NCBI GenBank assembly: GCA_024639935.1
Contig: JAHEFZ010000005.1
Location: 1-64,000 of the forward strand
Origin: Microbacteriaceae bacterium
GTDB lineage: Bacteria > Actinomycetota > Actinomycetes > Actinomycetales > Microbacteriaceae
Length of the DNA: 64,000 nt
Direction of reading: 5' to 3'
Under the pieces are notes generated by a model that was given only the letters and a program-made list of their open reading frames with translations, did no database searches and was not told where the DNA came from. Shown in pieces: positions 7,516-15,700 of this stretch (position 1 is its first letter; every line of letters begins with the position of its first letter). The position numbers and the translations under genes are program-made.

Positions 7516-8490
7516 ATGAAGGCTCTGCAGTTTGTCTCAGAAGGTAAAGCCGAAGTCAACGAACTTGCTGTTCCCGACATTGCGGACGATGAAGTTTTAA
7601 TCGCGTCTCGAGCGGTGGGGGTTTGCCACTCAGACATTGAGTTACTGGAAGGGCGCTACATCATTCCTTTCAGCTACCCGATTATCCCAGGACACGAATG
7701 GTCTGGCGAAGTGATGAAGGTCGGCGCAAAAGTAGCGAATTTCGCGAAAGGGGACCACGTTGTTGGCGATTGTGTCATTGGGGACGACCACTTTGGCTTT
7801 TCGATAAGTGGTGCGGCGGCGGAATTCTTCATTACGAAGGCCTCCTGGCTGCATAAAATTCCCACGAATATCTCGTGGAATAATGGCGCTCTCGTCGAGC
7901 CATTCAGTGTTGCGTATTACGCATTGATGCGCGTTGGCAACGTGAACGCAAGCGATACTCTCGTGGTGCTCGGTGCTGGCCCGATTGGACTCGCGGTAAC
8001 CGCCGCGTCAAAAGCGTTGGGTGCGCGAACGATTGTTGTTGAACCCGTTGATTTTCGTCAGAAGGCGGCACGCGAACTCGGCGCAGACATCGTGTGTACG
8101 CCGGACGAAATCGCAGCGGTCCTTGACAAAGACACCGGTGGCCGAGGAGCCAACGTTGTCGTCGAAGCAACGGGTCGCCCCGACGTGATGGCAACCGCAC
8201 TCGAGCTCGCGGGCTTCAAGGGACGCATCGCTTACATCGGCATCGATGTCGGCAAGTCGGCGCCGGCGCAGCTCGGATTGATTCAATCCAAGGAACTCAC
8301 CATCACCGGTTCAATCGGTTCGCCCGGCGTCTGGGAAGAGACAATTCGCTTCATGTCGACAAAGAACATCGATCTCTCGCCTCTTGTCACCGCCCGGTTT
8401 GCCATCGATGACGCCCTCGGCGCCGTCGACGCAGCGCAACACCCGATGAACAACATCAAAGCTCACATCGAATTGAACGCAAGCATCTAA
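7516..8490 (+). CDS. Medium-chain alcohol dehydrogenase lacking the structural zinc loop
   Basis: A 324-residue MDR protein that starts 2 bases after the preceding gene. The catalytic zinc residues are present (VGVCHSD, PGHEWSGEV) and the nucleotide site reads GAGPIG with Glu in VVEPVD. The usual four-Cys structural zinc lobe is missing: between GDHVVGD and AAEFF there is only a short loop. This accounts for the shorter length than the two neighbours. It is probably an NAD-dependent polyol or sugar dehydrogenase, third in the series, with no exact substrate assignable. A strong terminator follows at once, marking the end of the operon. Confidence 0.75.
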   Translation: MKALQFVSEGKAEVNELAVPDIADDEVLIASRAVGVCHSDIELLEGRYIIPFSYPIIPGHEWSGEVMKVGAKVANFAKGDHVVGDCVIGDDHFGFSISGAAAEFFITKASWLHKIPTNISWNNGALVEPFSVAYYALMRVGNVNASDTLVVLGAGPIGLAVTAASKALGARTIVVEPVDFRQKAARELGADIVCTPDEIAAVLDKDTGGRGANVVVEATGRPDVMATALELAGFKGRIAYIGIDVGKSAPAQLGLIQSKELTITGSIGSPGVWEETIRFMSTKNIDLSPLVTARFAIDDALGAVDAAQHPMNNIKAHIELNASI

Positions 8491-8503
8491 CAAGGACGCG
8501 AAG

Positions 8504-8535
8504 GTGGGGCCGCCATTTCTGGCGGCCCCACTTTT
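8504..8535 (+). terminator. Rho-independent terminator of the SDR-M24-MDR operon
   Basis: A perfect 11-bp stem GTGGGGCCGCC / GGCGGCCCCAC with a 6-base loop ATTTCT is followed by TTTT. It lies 13 bases after the last dehydrogenase gene and between two converging genes. The T-run is on the plus side only, so it mainly ends the rightward operon. Confidence 0.9.
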
Positions 8536-8564
8536 CATTTCATTCGGAAGAGAGGTACTTCTGT

Positions 8565-9647
8565 CTATTGGGGAAGAATGTTGGCTTTGCGATAGGCTTC
8601 AACGTTTGAGAAGAAGCTCTTGGGGCTGGACCGGAAATTCAAGAAGCCTGCTTCGCGTGACTTCGTCATGTCCGTGAAGCACTCAATCTGGCGACCGAGG
8701 TCACTGTCGCTGTGCCACCATGAGGCAAGTTTGGTCACATCGGAAACGGCAAGATTGTGCTTTTGGGCGATCTCTTCCCAAACCGGTGCAGCGTCCTTCA
8801 TTTGCTCTTCGAGCGGCTGGAAGTGAGATTCCTTTGGGCCCTCGTAGGGCAGACCGAAGTGTTCTGCGATCTGTGGCCACATCCAGCGCCACCGAAATGT
8901 ATCCCCGTTCGCAATGTTGAACGCTTCGTTTTCGCCAGCCTTGTGTGTCGCTGCCCAGACAAGTTGTTCGCCGAGCAGGTCGGCATCGGTCACATCGACC
9001 ACACCGTTCCACGACTGAGTCGATCCAGGGTAGATGAACGGTTTGCCCAGTGCTTTTTGAATTTCAGCATAGACAGAGAGAGTCAGCACCATGTTCATTG
9101 CATTGTCGACGGCATAACCAAAAATGGTGTGCGAGCGGTGAACACTCCAGGTGAATCCTTGGTCGCGTGCCGCAGCAAACAGTTCATCTTCTTGGGTGTA
9201 ATAGAAATTCGGAACATCGAGGCGAGGTTCGTCCTCGTGGAAAGGAGTCTCTGCCATGACAGCGTTCGCATAATTGTCGAACGGTCCAAGATAGTGTTTC
9301 AAGCCCGTCTGAAGAGCGACGTGACGAACGCCGCCATCTGGCTTTAGTCCGGCAAGAAGATTTCGGATGGTGGCGCCGTTCACTTCAATGTTTTCGGCTT
9401 CCGAATCCTTTTTGATCCATGCGGTCATGAATACAATTTCCGGCTTCAGCCCCGAGAGCGCGGTTTTCACCTCTTCAGCGTCGAGCAAGTCAGCCTTGAT
9501 GTGATGAACACCAGCCGGCAGGCCGTCTGTCCGGCGCGATAACCCGTGTACTTCCCACCCTGCATTCATCAGCTGCGTGGCAATTACTTGACCTGAGATT
9601 CCGGTGACTCCAACGACGAGTGCCTTGCGAGTTGAATCGTTGCCCAT
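8565..9647 (-). CDS. PRISE-type SDR (progesterone 5-beta-reductase / iridoid synthase-like enone reductase)
   Basis: A 360-residue extended SDR with the hallmarks of the PRISE family: VVGVTGISGQ at the cofactor site, LQTGLKHYLGPF (Lys117), NFYYTQEDEL (Tyr149/150), WSVHRSHTIFGY, NEAFNIANGDTFRW, APVWEEI and a C-terminal TKSREAGFLNFRSSP. In plant members the Lys and Tyr of these motifs form the catalytic centre that reduces 1,4-enones with NADPH; Arg residues in LSRRTDG fit NADPH. Start ATG 9647 (MGNDSTRK) was chosen because the family begins just before the VVGVTG strand. It stands alone on the minus strand, divergent from a sugar-type ABC importer. A role in reducing an unsaturated carbonyl intermediate is inferred. 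Confidence 0.8.
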   Translation of the reverse strand: MGNDSTRKALVVGVTGISGQVIATQLMNAGWEVHGLSRRTDGLPAGVHHIKADLLDAEEVKTALSGLKPEIVFMTAWIKKDSEAENIEVNGATIRNLLAGLKPDGGVRHVALQTGLKHYLGPFDNYANAVMAETPFHEDEPRLDVPNFYYTQEDELFAAARDQGFTWSVHRSHTIFGYAVDNAMNMVLTLSVYAEIQKALGKPFIYPGSTQSWNGVVDVTDADLLGEQLVWAATHKAGENEAFNIANGDTFRWRWMWPQIAEHFGLPYEGPKESHFQPLEEQMKDAAPVWEEIAQKHNLAVSDVTKLASWWHSDSDLGRQIECFTDMTKSREAGFLNFRSSPKSFFSNVEAYRKANILPQ

Positions 9648-9864
9648 TTCTACGCATCTCCATTTCATGCTGTCGTTCACTTGAGATGAACGATACCAGA
9701 ACTTCTCAACTTTGCGCCCTGGCAGCGGAAACGACGGTTTGGCCGTCATTTAGCCCGAGTCGGATACGTGTATGTTCAGACAATATCCTTGCTAACATCA
9801 AGGGAGTCTCGCTTTTAGTGGAGGAAGCTCAAACAAATTTGGCATAACGGTGTGACAGAAATTG

Positions 9865-9892
9865 TTGCCACACACTATGCTCGAACTATAAA
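9865..9892 (+). promoter_or_regulatory. Sigma-70-type promoter of the ABC importer operon
   Basis: TTGCCA (9865-9870) and TATAAA (9887-9892) with a 16-base spacer each match the vegetative consensus at 5 of 6 positions. Transcription would start near 9899, about 50 bases before the permease ATG. Confidence 0.6.
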
Positions 9893-9908
9893 GTGGCAGT
9901 CAACACAT

Positions 9909-9930
9909 GTTCAGTACTATGGAACTGAAC
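9909..9930 (+). promoter_or_regulatory. Inverted repeat (operator candidate) downstream of the importer promoter
   Basis: GTTCAGT-N8-ACTGAAC is a perfect 7-bp inverted repeat at about +10 to +31 of the predicted transcript and before the Shine-Dalgarno GAAGGAG. The position fits a repressor operator or a 5' leader hairpin. The spacing is typical of LacI, GntR or XRE dimer sites, but the protein that binds is unknown. Confidence 0.45.
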
Positions 9931-9950
9931 TCGGGCACGAAGGAGTGCAG

Positions 9951-10988
9951 ATGGCACAGCAAAGTGAGGCGACCCTCTCGAGGGGTCCACGCTTTCAGGT
10001 CTCGAAAGGTCTGTTGACCGTTTCGGTATCGACTGTGGTTCTGTTCGTTCTCAGCGCTATCGTTGCGCCGTCGAGTGTTTCGCCAGGACCTCTGGGCAGC
10101 ATGATTCCGTTCGCCGCAATTTTGGCAATCGTTGGGCTCGGTCAAATGCTGGTCATCCAGCAGGCCGGTATCGATCTTTCTGTTCCAGGATCCGTTTCAC
10201 TCGCGGCTGTCATCGTTTCGGCACTACCTGAAATCGAAGACGATCGCCTTCTCCCGGCGGTAATTCTCTCGCTCGTTGTCGCCATTGCGATTGGGATTCT
10301 CAACGGATACCTGGTTGGTTTCCTCAAATTGAACCCGATCATTGCAACTCTCGGAACCAACTCGTTGCTTTTTGGCTTCGTGATGCTGATAACCCAGGGA
10401 ATCCCTCGCATGACGACTGCCTTGCTGTTGTCCATCGTGAGCGGGTCCACTTTCGGGATTCCGAATTCGGTATTCTTCGCAACCGCTGTCCTCATGGTGG
10501 TCGTTTTCATTTTGCGCAAAACTGTTCCGGGTCGGCGATTTGAATCGATTGGTGCAAGCGCCCCGGTCGCAATGGTCTCTGGTTTACGGATCAAGACCCA
10601 TCAAGCAATGGCCTATGTGTGGGCACAAGTTCTGTACGCAATTGCAGGGATTATGATCGCTGGAGTTATCTCTGAACCCAACGGCACTATGGGTAGCGCG
10701 TATCTCCTGCCGTCGGTCGCCGTGGTCGTTCTCGGTGGAACTTCGCTGTTAGGCGGTCGTGGCCTTCCCGCCGCCACTGTGATTGCCGCAGTATTCCTCT
10801 CCCAACTCGACCAATTCGTTCTTGCGCTTGGGGTAAATTTTGCAATCCGCACCCTCGTTCAAGCAGCAGCGCTCGCAATCGGCGTTGCAATTTACACCGT
10901 GGACTGGTCTCGCGTGAGATCTGTCCTTCAAAAATTCCTGTCGACTCAACGTCGCGGGGAGCAACAAACTTCTTTGCCGACGGCTTAG
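9951..10988 (+). CDS. ABC transporter permease, ribose (RbsC) type
   Basis: A 345-residue membrane protein with 8-10 hydrophobic segments and RbsC-family motifs: GQMLVIQQAGIDLSVPG near residue 65, NGYLVGFLKLNPIIATLGT, and the C-terminal VVVLGGTSLLGGRG. ATG 9951 follows GAAGGAG with 5 bases spacing; the track start 9852 lies upstream of the predicted promoter's -10 and was rejected. It belongs to the carbohydrate uptake CUT2 family that imports pentoses, hexoses, polyols or autoinducer-2. A second permease domain is fused to the ATPase gene downstream, so the channel is probably a heterodimer. A substrate-binding lipoprotein gene follows. Confidence 0.85.
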   Translation: MAQQSEATLSRGPRFQVSKGLLTVSVSTVVLFVLSAIVAPSSVSPGPLGSMIPFAAILAIVGLGQMLVIQQAGIDLSVPGSVSLAAVIVSALPEIEDDRLLPAVILSLVVAIAIGILNGYLVGFLKLNPIIATLGTNSLLFGFVMLITQGIPRMTTALLLSIVSGSTFGIPNSVFFATAVLMVVVFILRKTVPGRRFESIGASAPVAMVSGLRIKTHQAMAYVWAQVLYAIAGIMIAGVISEPNGTMGSAYLLPSVAVVVLGGTSLLGGRGLPAATVIAAVFLSQLDQFVLALGVNFAIRTLVQAAALAIGVAIYTVDWSRVRSVLQKFLSTQRRGEQQTSLPTA

Positions 10989-11040
10989 AAGCACAATATG
11001 CGTGACAGTGATGCCACGCAGTCAGATGGAGGAAACATAG

Positions 11041-12144
11041 ATGATTCGTCGTCGTAAAGTCGCTGCAGCGCTTTCTGCTGCGGCCATTGCCGCCCTGCTG
11101 TTAGCGGGCTGTGCAAGCACTGCCACAACTGATCCCGGTACCGACGCCGCAGCGGGCGACCGCCCCGACTGGTGTGGACCAACCGAAATCACCATGGGAC
11201 TCACCGATGGTTTCGGTGGAAACAACTGGCGTCTCGTCACCACTGCCTCGGCACAAGACGAGATCGCAAAGTGTTCGAGCGTCACCGAGCTGCTCTACGC
11301 AGACGGCCAGGGCGACACCACCAAGGCAATCTCGGACATCAACGCAATGGTTGCCAAGGGCGTCAAGGCGCTCGTCGTGTTCCCTGATGCAGGTCCCGCA
11401 ATCCTTCCTGCACTTCGCGACGCCTACGCAGCTGGTGTTGTCACGGTTCCTTACCGTGTCGACGCGGGTGGCGTTGCTGGCGAGGACTTCAACCTTTGGG
11501 TTGGTGGCGACTTCGTGACCGACGGCAAGAACTGGGGCGAGTGGGTCAAGGCCAACTTCCCCGACGGCGCGAACATCTTGTTCTTGTCAGGTCCTGCTGG
11601 AAACAGCCAGGGTGTCGACGAGCGAACAGGTTTCGAATCCGTTCTCGGTGATGGAACCGGCGCTTACAAGTACATCGGTGAGCAGCCCTTCGAAGTTACC
11701 AACTGGGATGCAGCACTCACCCAGAAGGTACTTACCGCCGCAATCGCAAAGTACGACCAGATTGACGTAATCATGTCCGACTTCGGTCCGGTTATGGTTT
11801 CGTCACTTGGTGAATTCACCAAGAGTGGCCGTTCGATTCCTGCACTCGCAACTTCTGACGGAAACATCCTCGGTTGCTTCTACGAAGACAACAAGGACGC
11901 AAACCCCGACTTCAAGTTGATGACCGTTGCCACGGGTAACGACCACGTGCGTCTTGCAGTTCAGCACGCTGTTGCCCTCGCAACTGGTGGTGTCGTTCCC
12001 ACGGCGACATCATTCGCTGGACCGGTGTTCGAGGACTCCACGTCAACGGACAAGCCCGTGCAGTGCAACCGCGACATCGACCCCTGGACCTTCCTCTCAG
12101 CTCAGCTGAGCGGCGAGGCCCAGCAGGCGCTGCTCGGTCAGTAA
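11041..12144 (+). CDS. Sugar ABC transporter substrate-binding lipoprotein (RbsB type)
   Basis: A 367-residue secreted protein. The N-terminus is a lipoprotein signal: RRRK charges, an Ala/Leu core, and lipobox LLAGC, with Cys at about residue 22. The mature part has the periplasmic binding protein type 1 layout: ITMGLTDGF, AISDINAMVAKGVKALVVFP, VPYRVD, NILFLSGPAGNSQGV and IPALATSDGNILG. It captures a sugar or polyol outside the membrane for the RbsC-like permease and fused ATPase that flank it. A GGAGG Shine-Dalgarno precedes ATG 11041. A stable intercistronic hairpin after the stop may raise the level of this subunit relative to the transporter core. Confidence 0.85.
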   Translation: MIRRRKVAAALSAAAIAALLLAGCASTATTDPGTDAAAGDRPDWCGPTEITMGLTDGFGGNNWRLVTTASAQDEIAKCSSVTELLYADGQGDTTKAISDINAMVAKGVKALVVFPDAGPAILPALRDAYAAGVVTVPYRVDAGGVAGEDFNLWVGGDFVTDGKNWGEWVKANFPDGANILFLSGPAGNSQGVDERTGFESVLGDGTGAYKYIGEQPFEVTNWDAALTQKVLTAAIAKYDQIDVIMSDFGPVMVSSLGEFTKSGRSIPALATSDGNILGCFYEDNKDANPDFKLMTVATGNDHVRLAVQHAVALATGGVVPTATSFAGPVFEDSTSTDKPVQCNRDIDPWTFLSAQLSGEAQQALLGQ

Positions 12145-12166
12145 TAGGCTCCAACAGTAATAACGG

Positions 12167-12202
12167 GCGCTGGGTCGGCTTAGAAATAAGTCGGCCCAGC
12201 GC
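12167..12202 (+). other. Intercistronic mRNA hairpin after the binding-protein gene
   Basis: GCGCTGGGTCGGCTTA and TAAGTCGGCCCAGCGC can pair over 16 positions (14 Watson-Crick and 2 G-T) with a GAAA tetraloop. No T-run follows, so it is not a typical terminator. It fits an mRNA-stabilising or partial-attenuation element that favours expression of the binding protein. Confidence 0.7.
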
Positions 12203-12238
12203 ACCATCTCACCGAATTGATACATCAGGAGAAGCAGA

Positions 12239-14752
12239 GTGGTTCAGAGCAAATCGGACAACGTGGTGATGGAACTGCGTGGGATCTCCAAGGATTACTC
12301 GGGCGTCCCCGCCCTGACAGATGTAAGCCTGCAGATCAAAGCCGGGGAAGTTCATGCGCTTCTCGGTGAAAACGGTGCGGGCAAGTCGACCCTGATGAAT
12401 GTCGCCTCGGGCACCGTTGCCCCGTCCAAGGGCGATCTCAGTGTCCACGGAGAGCGCTTTGATGCGCTCACGCCAGCGCTGGCGAACAAACTTGGAATTG
12501 CAATCGTTCACCAACACCCCGCAGTGTTGAATGACCTCACCGTCTTGGAAAACCTCCAAGTGGCGTTGCCGAGTTCGGTTTTCCGAGGCCGCAGCCCCGA
12601 AGCCGTGGGAGCGAGCATCCTCGAACGGGTGGGTCTTAAAATTTCGCTCAATCTGCGCGTTGAAGATTTGACCATCGCACAAAAACACTTGCTTGAAATC
12701 GCGAAGGCGTTGGCCACCGAGCCCAAAATTTTGGTTCTTGACGAGCCAACCGCGGCACTCGGCCAGGATTCCGTAGAAATTCTCTTCCAACTCATCGCCA
12801 AGGAAATCGCAAAGAAAACCGCGGTGATTTACATCACGCACCGCCTCGCGGAAGTTCGCCAACTTGCCGACATCGTTACGGTGCTGCGCGACGGCCTGCT
12901 CAGGGCTACATCACCGATCGATAAAATTACGGACGCAGAGCTTTTGGCTCAGATTGTTGGCCGTGAATTAAAATCCACTTTCCCCGCCAAGAGTCCCGAG
13001 CCGTCCGGTGTTAAGCCAAACCTTGTGGTCACGAATTTAACGGGCAATGGCTTTACCGACGTCAGCATTCAATCGTTTCCCGGGCAAATTATCGGAATTG
13101 CGGGCGTAATCGGAAACGGGCAGTCACAATTTCTCAAGGCGTTGTCCGGTCAAGCAGAATTCACGGGTTCCATCGAAATCAACGGTGAAACCAAAACCGC
13201 ACGCCAGCTAAACGGCAAGGCGGCTCTCATGCCGGCTGACCGCCAGCGCGAGGGTGTCATGATGCGAATGTCAGTTCGAGAGAATTCGGCCTTGTCATCG
13301 CTGAAACGATTCAAACAGTGGGGACTCTTGAGCCGCTCAAAGGAAGTCAATGACGTCCACGACACCCTCAGCTCACTGTCCATCAAGGCGCCGAGCCTCG
13401 AGGCGCCAGTTTCCGCATTATCCGGTGGAAACCAACAGAAGGTCGTCATGGCTCGCGCCCTGCTGTCGAACCCGGTGATGATTCTCGCAGATGAGCCAAC
13501 CCAGGGTGTTGACGTCGGCGCGCGCTTGGAACTCTATGACATCCTGCGCAAGGCATCGGCGGACGGAATCCCCGTAGTCGTTGCATCGTCAGACGCCAAG
13601 GAACTGGAGGGTCTCTGTGACACCGTCTACGTGTTGTCACGTGGACAGGTCGTCAAGACCCTGCACGATGGGGAAAACCGCGAAGAGGCAATGATCGAAG
13701 CGGCGGTTACGTCCACCACGAAAGTTATTCGAATGGAACGAGAAGTTCGAGAACAGAAGTTGGGGAACGAGACGTTTGTCGAAAAGTTTCGCCGATTCCT
13801 CCGGGGCGACTACGCGCCGCCCGTGATGTTGGCGCTGGTGATGGTCGCCGTGGCAGCCATAATTCTGCCCGGTAGCTCCACTTACCTGGGGGATTTCAAC
13901 ATCAAATCGATGTTGCTCCTCGTCAGTGTGCTTGCTTTTGTCGGTATTGGACAGACAACGGTCATGATGACGGGTGGAATCGACCTGTCGACCGGCCCTC
14001 TGGCTGGGTTCTTGGTGGTCATCGCATCGTTCTATTTGAACGACGATTCACCGCTCACTGCCGTGATCATGGGTCTCGTCACAATGGCGCTCGTTGCAGC
14101 GGTGGTCGGCTTAGTCAACAGTTCCTTGATCAGGTTTGTGAAATTCACGGCAATTGCCGCGACCCTCACGACCTACATCGCCATCGGTGGTTTCGCGTTC
14201 ATCTTGCGCCCCGAACCAGGCGGTCTCATCAGCCAGGCAATCGCTGAGTCGATGAAGTCGACGGTCGGTCCGATTCCTTACGTATTCGTCGCCGCTGTCG
14301 TCGCGGCAATTGGAATGGAGTACCTGCTTCGGAAGTCGCGCTGGGGATGGAATCTTCGCGCGGTCGGTTCACATGAAGAGTCTGCTCGGAAGCTCGGAAT
14401 CAACATCAACCGCACAATAATCGGGGCCTACGTTGTTTCGTCGTTATTTGTCTTCCTAGGATCGATCCTGCTCGCAGTCCAACTTGGGATCGGTGACGCT
14501 ACTCAAGGTGTGACATACACGCTGACCGGAATTACCGCGGTCGTCCTCGGGGGAACCTCACTAATGGGTGGACGCGGAACCTACATCGGAACGCTGATGG
14601 GTTCGGTATTGCTCATTCAAGTCCTCAACGCCACTGTGTTCCTCGATCTCGACCAAAAATGGCAATACTGGTTGCAGGCGGGGCTCATCCTGATTGCCGC
14701 AATCGTGTATAGCGTCGCCCGTGCGAGAAAGACCCGACTCAAAATAGCGTAA
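12239..14752 (+). CDS. Fused sugar ABC transporter ATPase (RbsA-like) and permease (RbsC-like)
   Basis: An 837-residue protein. Residues 1-500 are a tandem ATPase of the RbsA kind: the first half has Walker A GENGAGKST and Walker B ILVLDEPTAAL. The second half has the usual degenerate P-loop (GVIGNGQSQ), signature LSGGNQQKVVMARA and ILADEPTQGVDVG. From about residue 515 a complete RbsC-like permease follows (TTVMMTGGIDLSTGP, VVLGGTSLMGGRG). RbsA and RbsC are usually separate proteins. Start GTG 12239 lies 7 bases after AGGAG. With the separate permease at 9951 and the lipoprotein at 11041 it makes a full importer. It is the last gene of the operon. Confidence 0.85.
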   Translation: MVQSKSDNVVMELRGISKDYSGVPALTDVSLQIKAGEVHALLGENGAGKSTLMNVASGTVAPSKGDLSVHGERFDALTPALANKLGIAIVHQHPAVLNDLTVLENLQVALPSSVFRGRSPEAVGASILERVGLKISLNLRVEDLTIAQKHLLEIAKALATEPKILVLDEPTAALGQDSVEILFQLIAKEIAKKTAVIYITHRLAEVRQLADIVTVLRDGLLRATSPIDKITDAELLAQIVGRELKSTFPAKSPEPSGVKPNLVVTNLTGNGFTDVSIQSFPGQIIGIAGVIGNGQSQFLKALSGQAEFTGSIEINGETKTARQLNGKAALMPADRQREGVMMRMSVRENSALSSLKRFKQWGLLSRSKEVNDVHDTLSSLSIKAPSLEAPVSALSGGNQQKVVMARALLSNPVMILADEPTQGVDVGARLELYDILRKASADGIPVVVASSDAKELEGLCDTVYVLSRGQVVKTLHDGENREEAMIEAAVTSTTKVIRMEREVREQKLGNETFVEKFRRFLRGDYAPPVMLALVMVAVAAIILPGSSTYLGDFNIKSMLLLVSVLAFVGIGQTTVMMTGGIDLSTGPLAGFLVVIASFYLNDDSPLTAVIMGLVTMALVAAVVGLVNSSLIRFVKFTAIAATLTTYIAIGGFAFILRPEPGGLISQAIAESMKSTVGPIPYVFVAAVVAAIGMEYLLRKSRWGWNLRAVGSHEESARKLGININRTIIGAYVVSSLFVFLGSILLAVQLGIGDATQGVTYTLTGITAVVLGGTSLMGGRGTYIGTLMGSVLLIQVLNATVFLDLDQKWQYWLQAGLILIAAIVYSVARARKTRLKIA

Positions 14753-14815
14753 GTCGCTCGGCTTTAACTCTTTGGCTTTCAGAAAAACAGCGCGTTTGCC
14801 GTAAACGACCGAGAC

Positions 14816-15697
14816 TTAGCGAATCTTCTTTTGTCGTGTCAACTCGGCAACCGCGGACCAGTCCAGGTCTTTGAGGTCGGGGTCGACGAGTGCCTGATCA
14901 AAGAGTTGGTGTAGCACAGTGGCAACCGGAAGCGTGAGGCCAAGGCTCGCCGCTGCATCCTCAACGAGCTTCACGTCCTTGAGGCCGAGTGCCATCGAGA
15001 ACCCGCGCGGAGTGTATGCACGATTGACAATCATCGGGCCATACCCGACATACGCGGAACCGGTGAACGCGGTGTGCGTCAAAATTTCCATGAAAGTGTT
15101 GGCGTCGACTCCCGCGGATTCCACTAATGCCACCGACTCCCCGATGGCCTGGAGTGCATGGATCAGGTTGTAGTTGACGCCGAGTTTGACGAAATTGGAT
15201 TTGGAATGGTCTTCCCCAACATTCCAATACTGTGCGGCGATCTTGTCAAAAATATGTCCGGCGGCATCGATATCCCCTGCCTTCCCGGCGGCAACGACAA
15301 GAAGTTTGCCGCTCGTGATTGCGATCGGGCGACCAAGCACAGGCGCCGCAATGTACCCAATCCCGTGGGCGTCATGACGTGAGGCGAGGGTTTCCGACGC
15401 GGCCGGGCTCAAGGTTGACATATTGATATGAATTGCGCCAGGTTTAGCTGTCGCGAGGCGCTCGTCGCTGAAAACGTCCAATGCGGCATCATCATTACTG
15501 AGTAACGACATCACGAAGTCGTTGCGTAACGCCTCGATCAGCTCAACCTGTCGAGCTCCCTTGTCACGAAGTTCATCGATGTCTTTTGCGGATCGATTCC
15601 AGATATCGACGTCGAAGCCTTGGTCAAGTAATCGATGTGCCATCGCAGTACCCATTGAACCAAGGCCAATGAGAGAAACACGAGTTTTATCCACCAC
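14816..15697 (-). CDS. NAD(P)-dependent beta-hydroxyacid dehydrogenase (3-hydroxyisobutyrate dehydrogenase family)
   Basis: A 293-residue protein with the N-terminal dinucleotide motif GLGSMGTAMA and Asn-Arg after beta-2 (DIWNRS), which favours NADP. The catalytic-lysine region is SNFVKLGVNYN and the all-alpha C-terminal domain is of normal family length. The substrate-binding motif usually read as DAPVSGG is AAPVLGRP here, so the substrate may differ from hydroxyisobutyrate. Members oxidise 3-hydroxyacids such as hydroxyisobutyrate, tartronate semialdehyde or gluconate derivatives. It begins 3 bases after the EboE-like gene and is co-transcribed with it. Confidence 0.8.
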   Translation of the reverse strand: MVDKTRVSLIGLGSMGTAMAHRLLDQGFDVDIWNRSAKDIDELRDKGARQVELIEALRNDFVMSLLSNDDAALDVFSDERLATAKPGAIHINMSTLSPAASETLASRHDAHGIGYIAAPVLGRPIAITSGKLLVVAAGKAGDIDAAGHIFDKIAAQYWNVGEDHSKSNFVKLGVNYNLIHALQAIGESVALVESAGVDANTFMEILTHTAFTGSAYVGYGPMIVNRAYTPRGFSMALGLKDVKLVEDAAASLGLTLPVATVLHQLFDQALVDPDLKDLDWSAVAELTRQKKIR

Positions 15698-15700
15698 GAG

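Larger units (their letters stand above)
9648..9950. other. Divergent intergenic region between enone reductase and ABC importer
   Basis: About 300 bases without a gene. It contains the importer promoter and inverted repeat listed next. A further copy of the half-site GTTCAG lies near 9774. No convincing promoter for the leftward reductase gene was identified. Confidence 0.6.

Noticed and set aside
14753-14815. CGTTT/AAACG hairpin between the ABC fusion and the hydroxyacid dehydrogenase
   Set aside because: A 5-bp stem followed, on the minus strand, by a T-run some bases away; suggestive but too weak to list.
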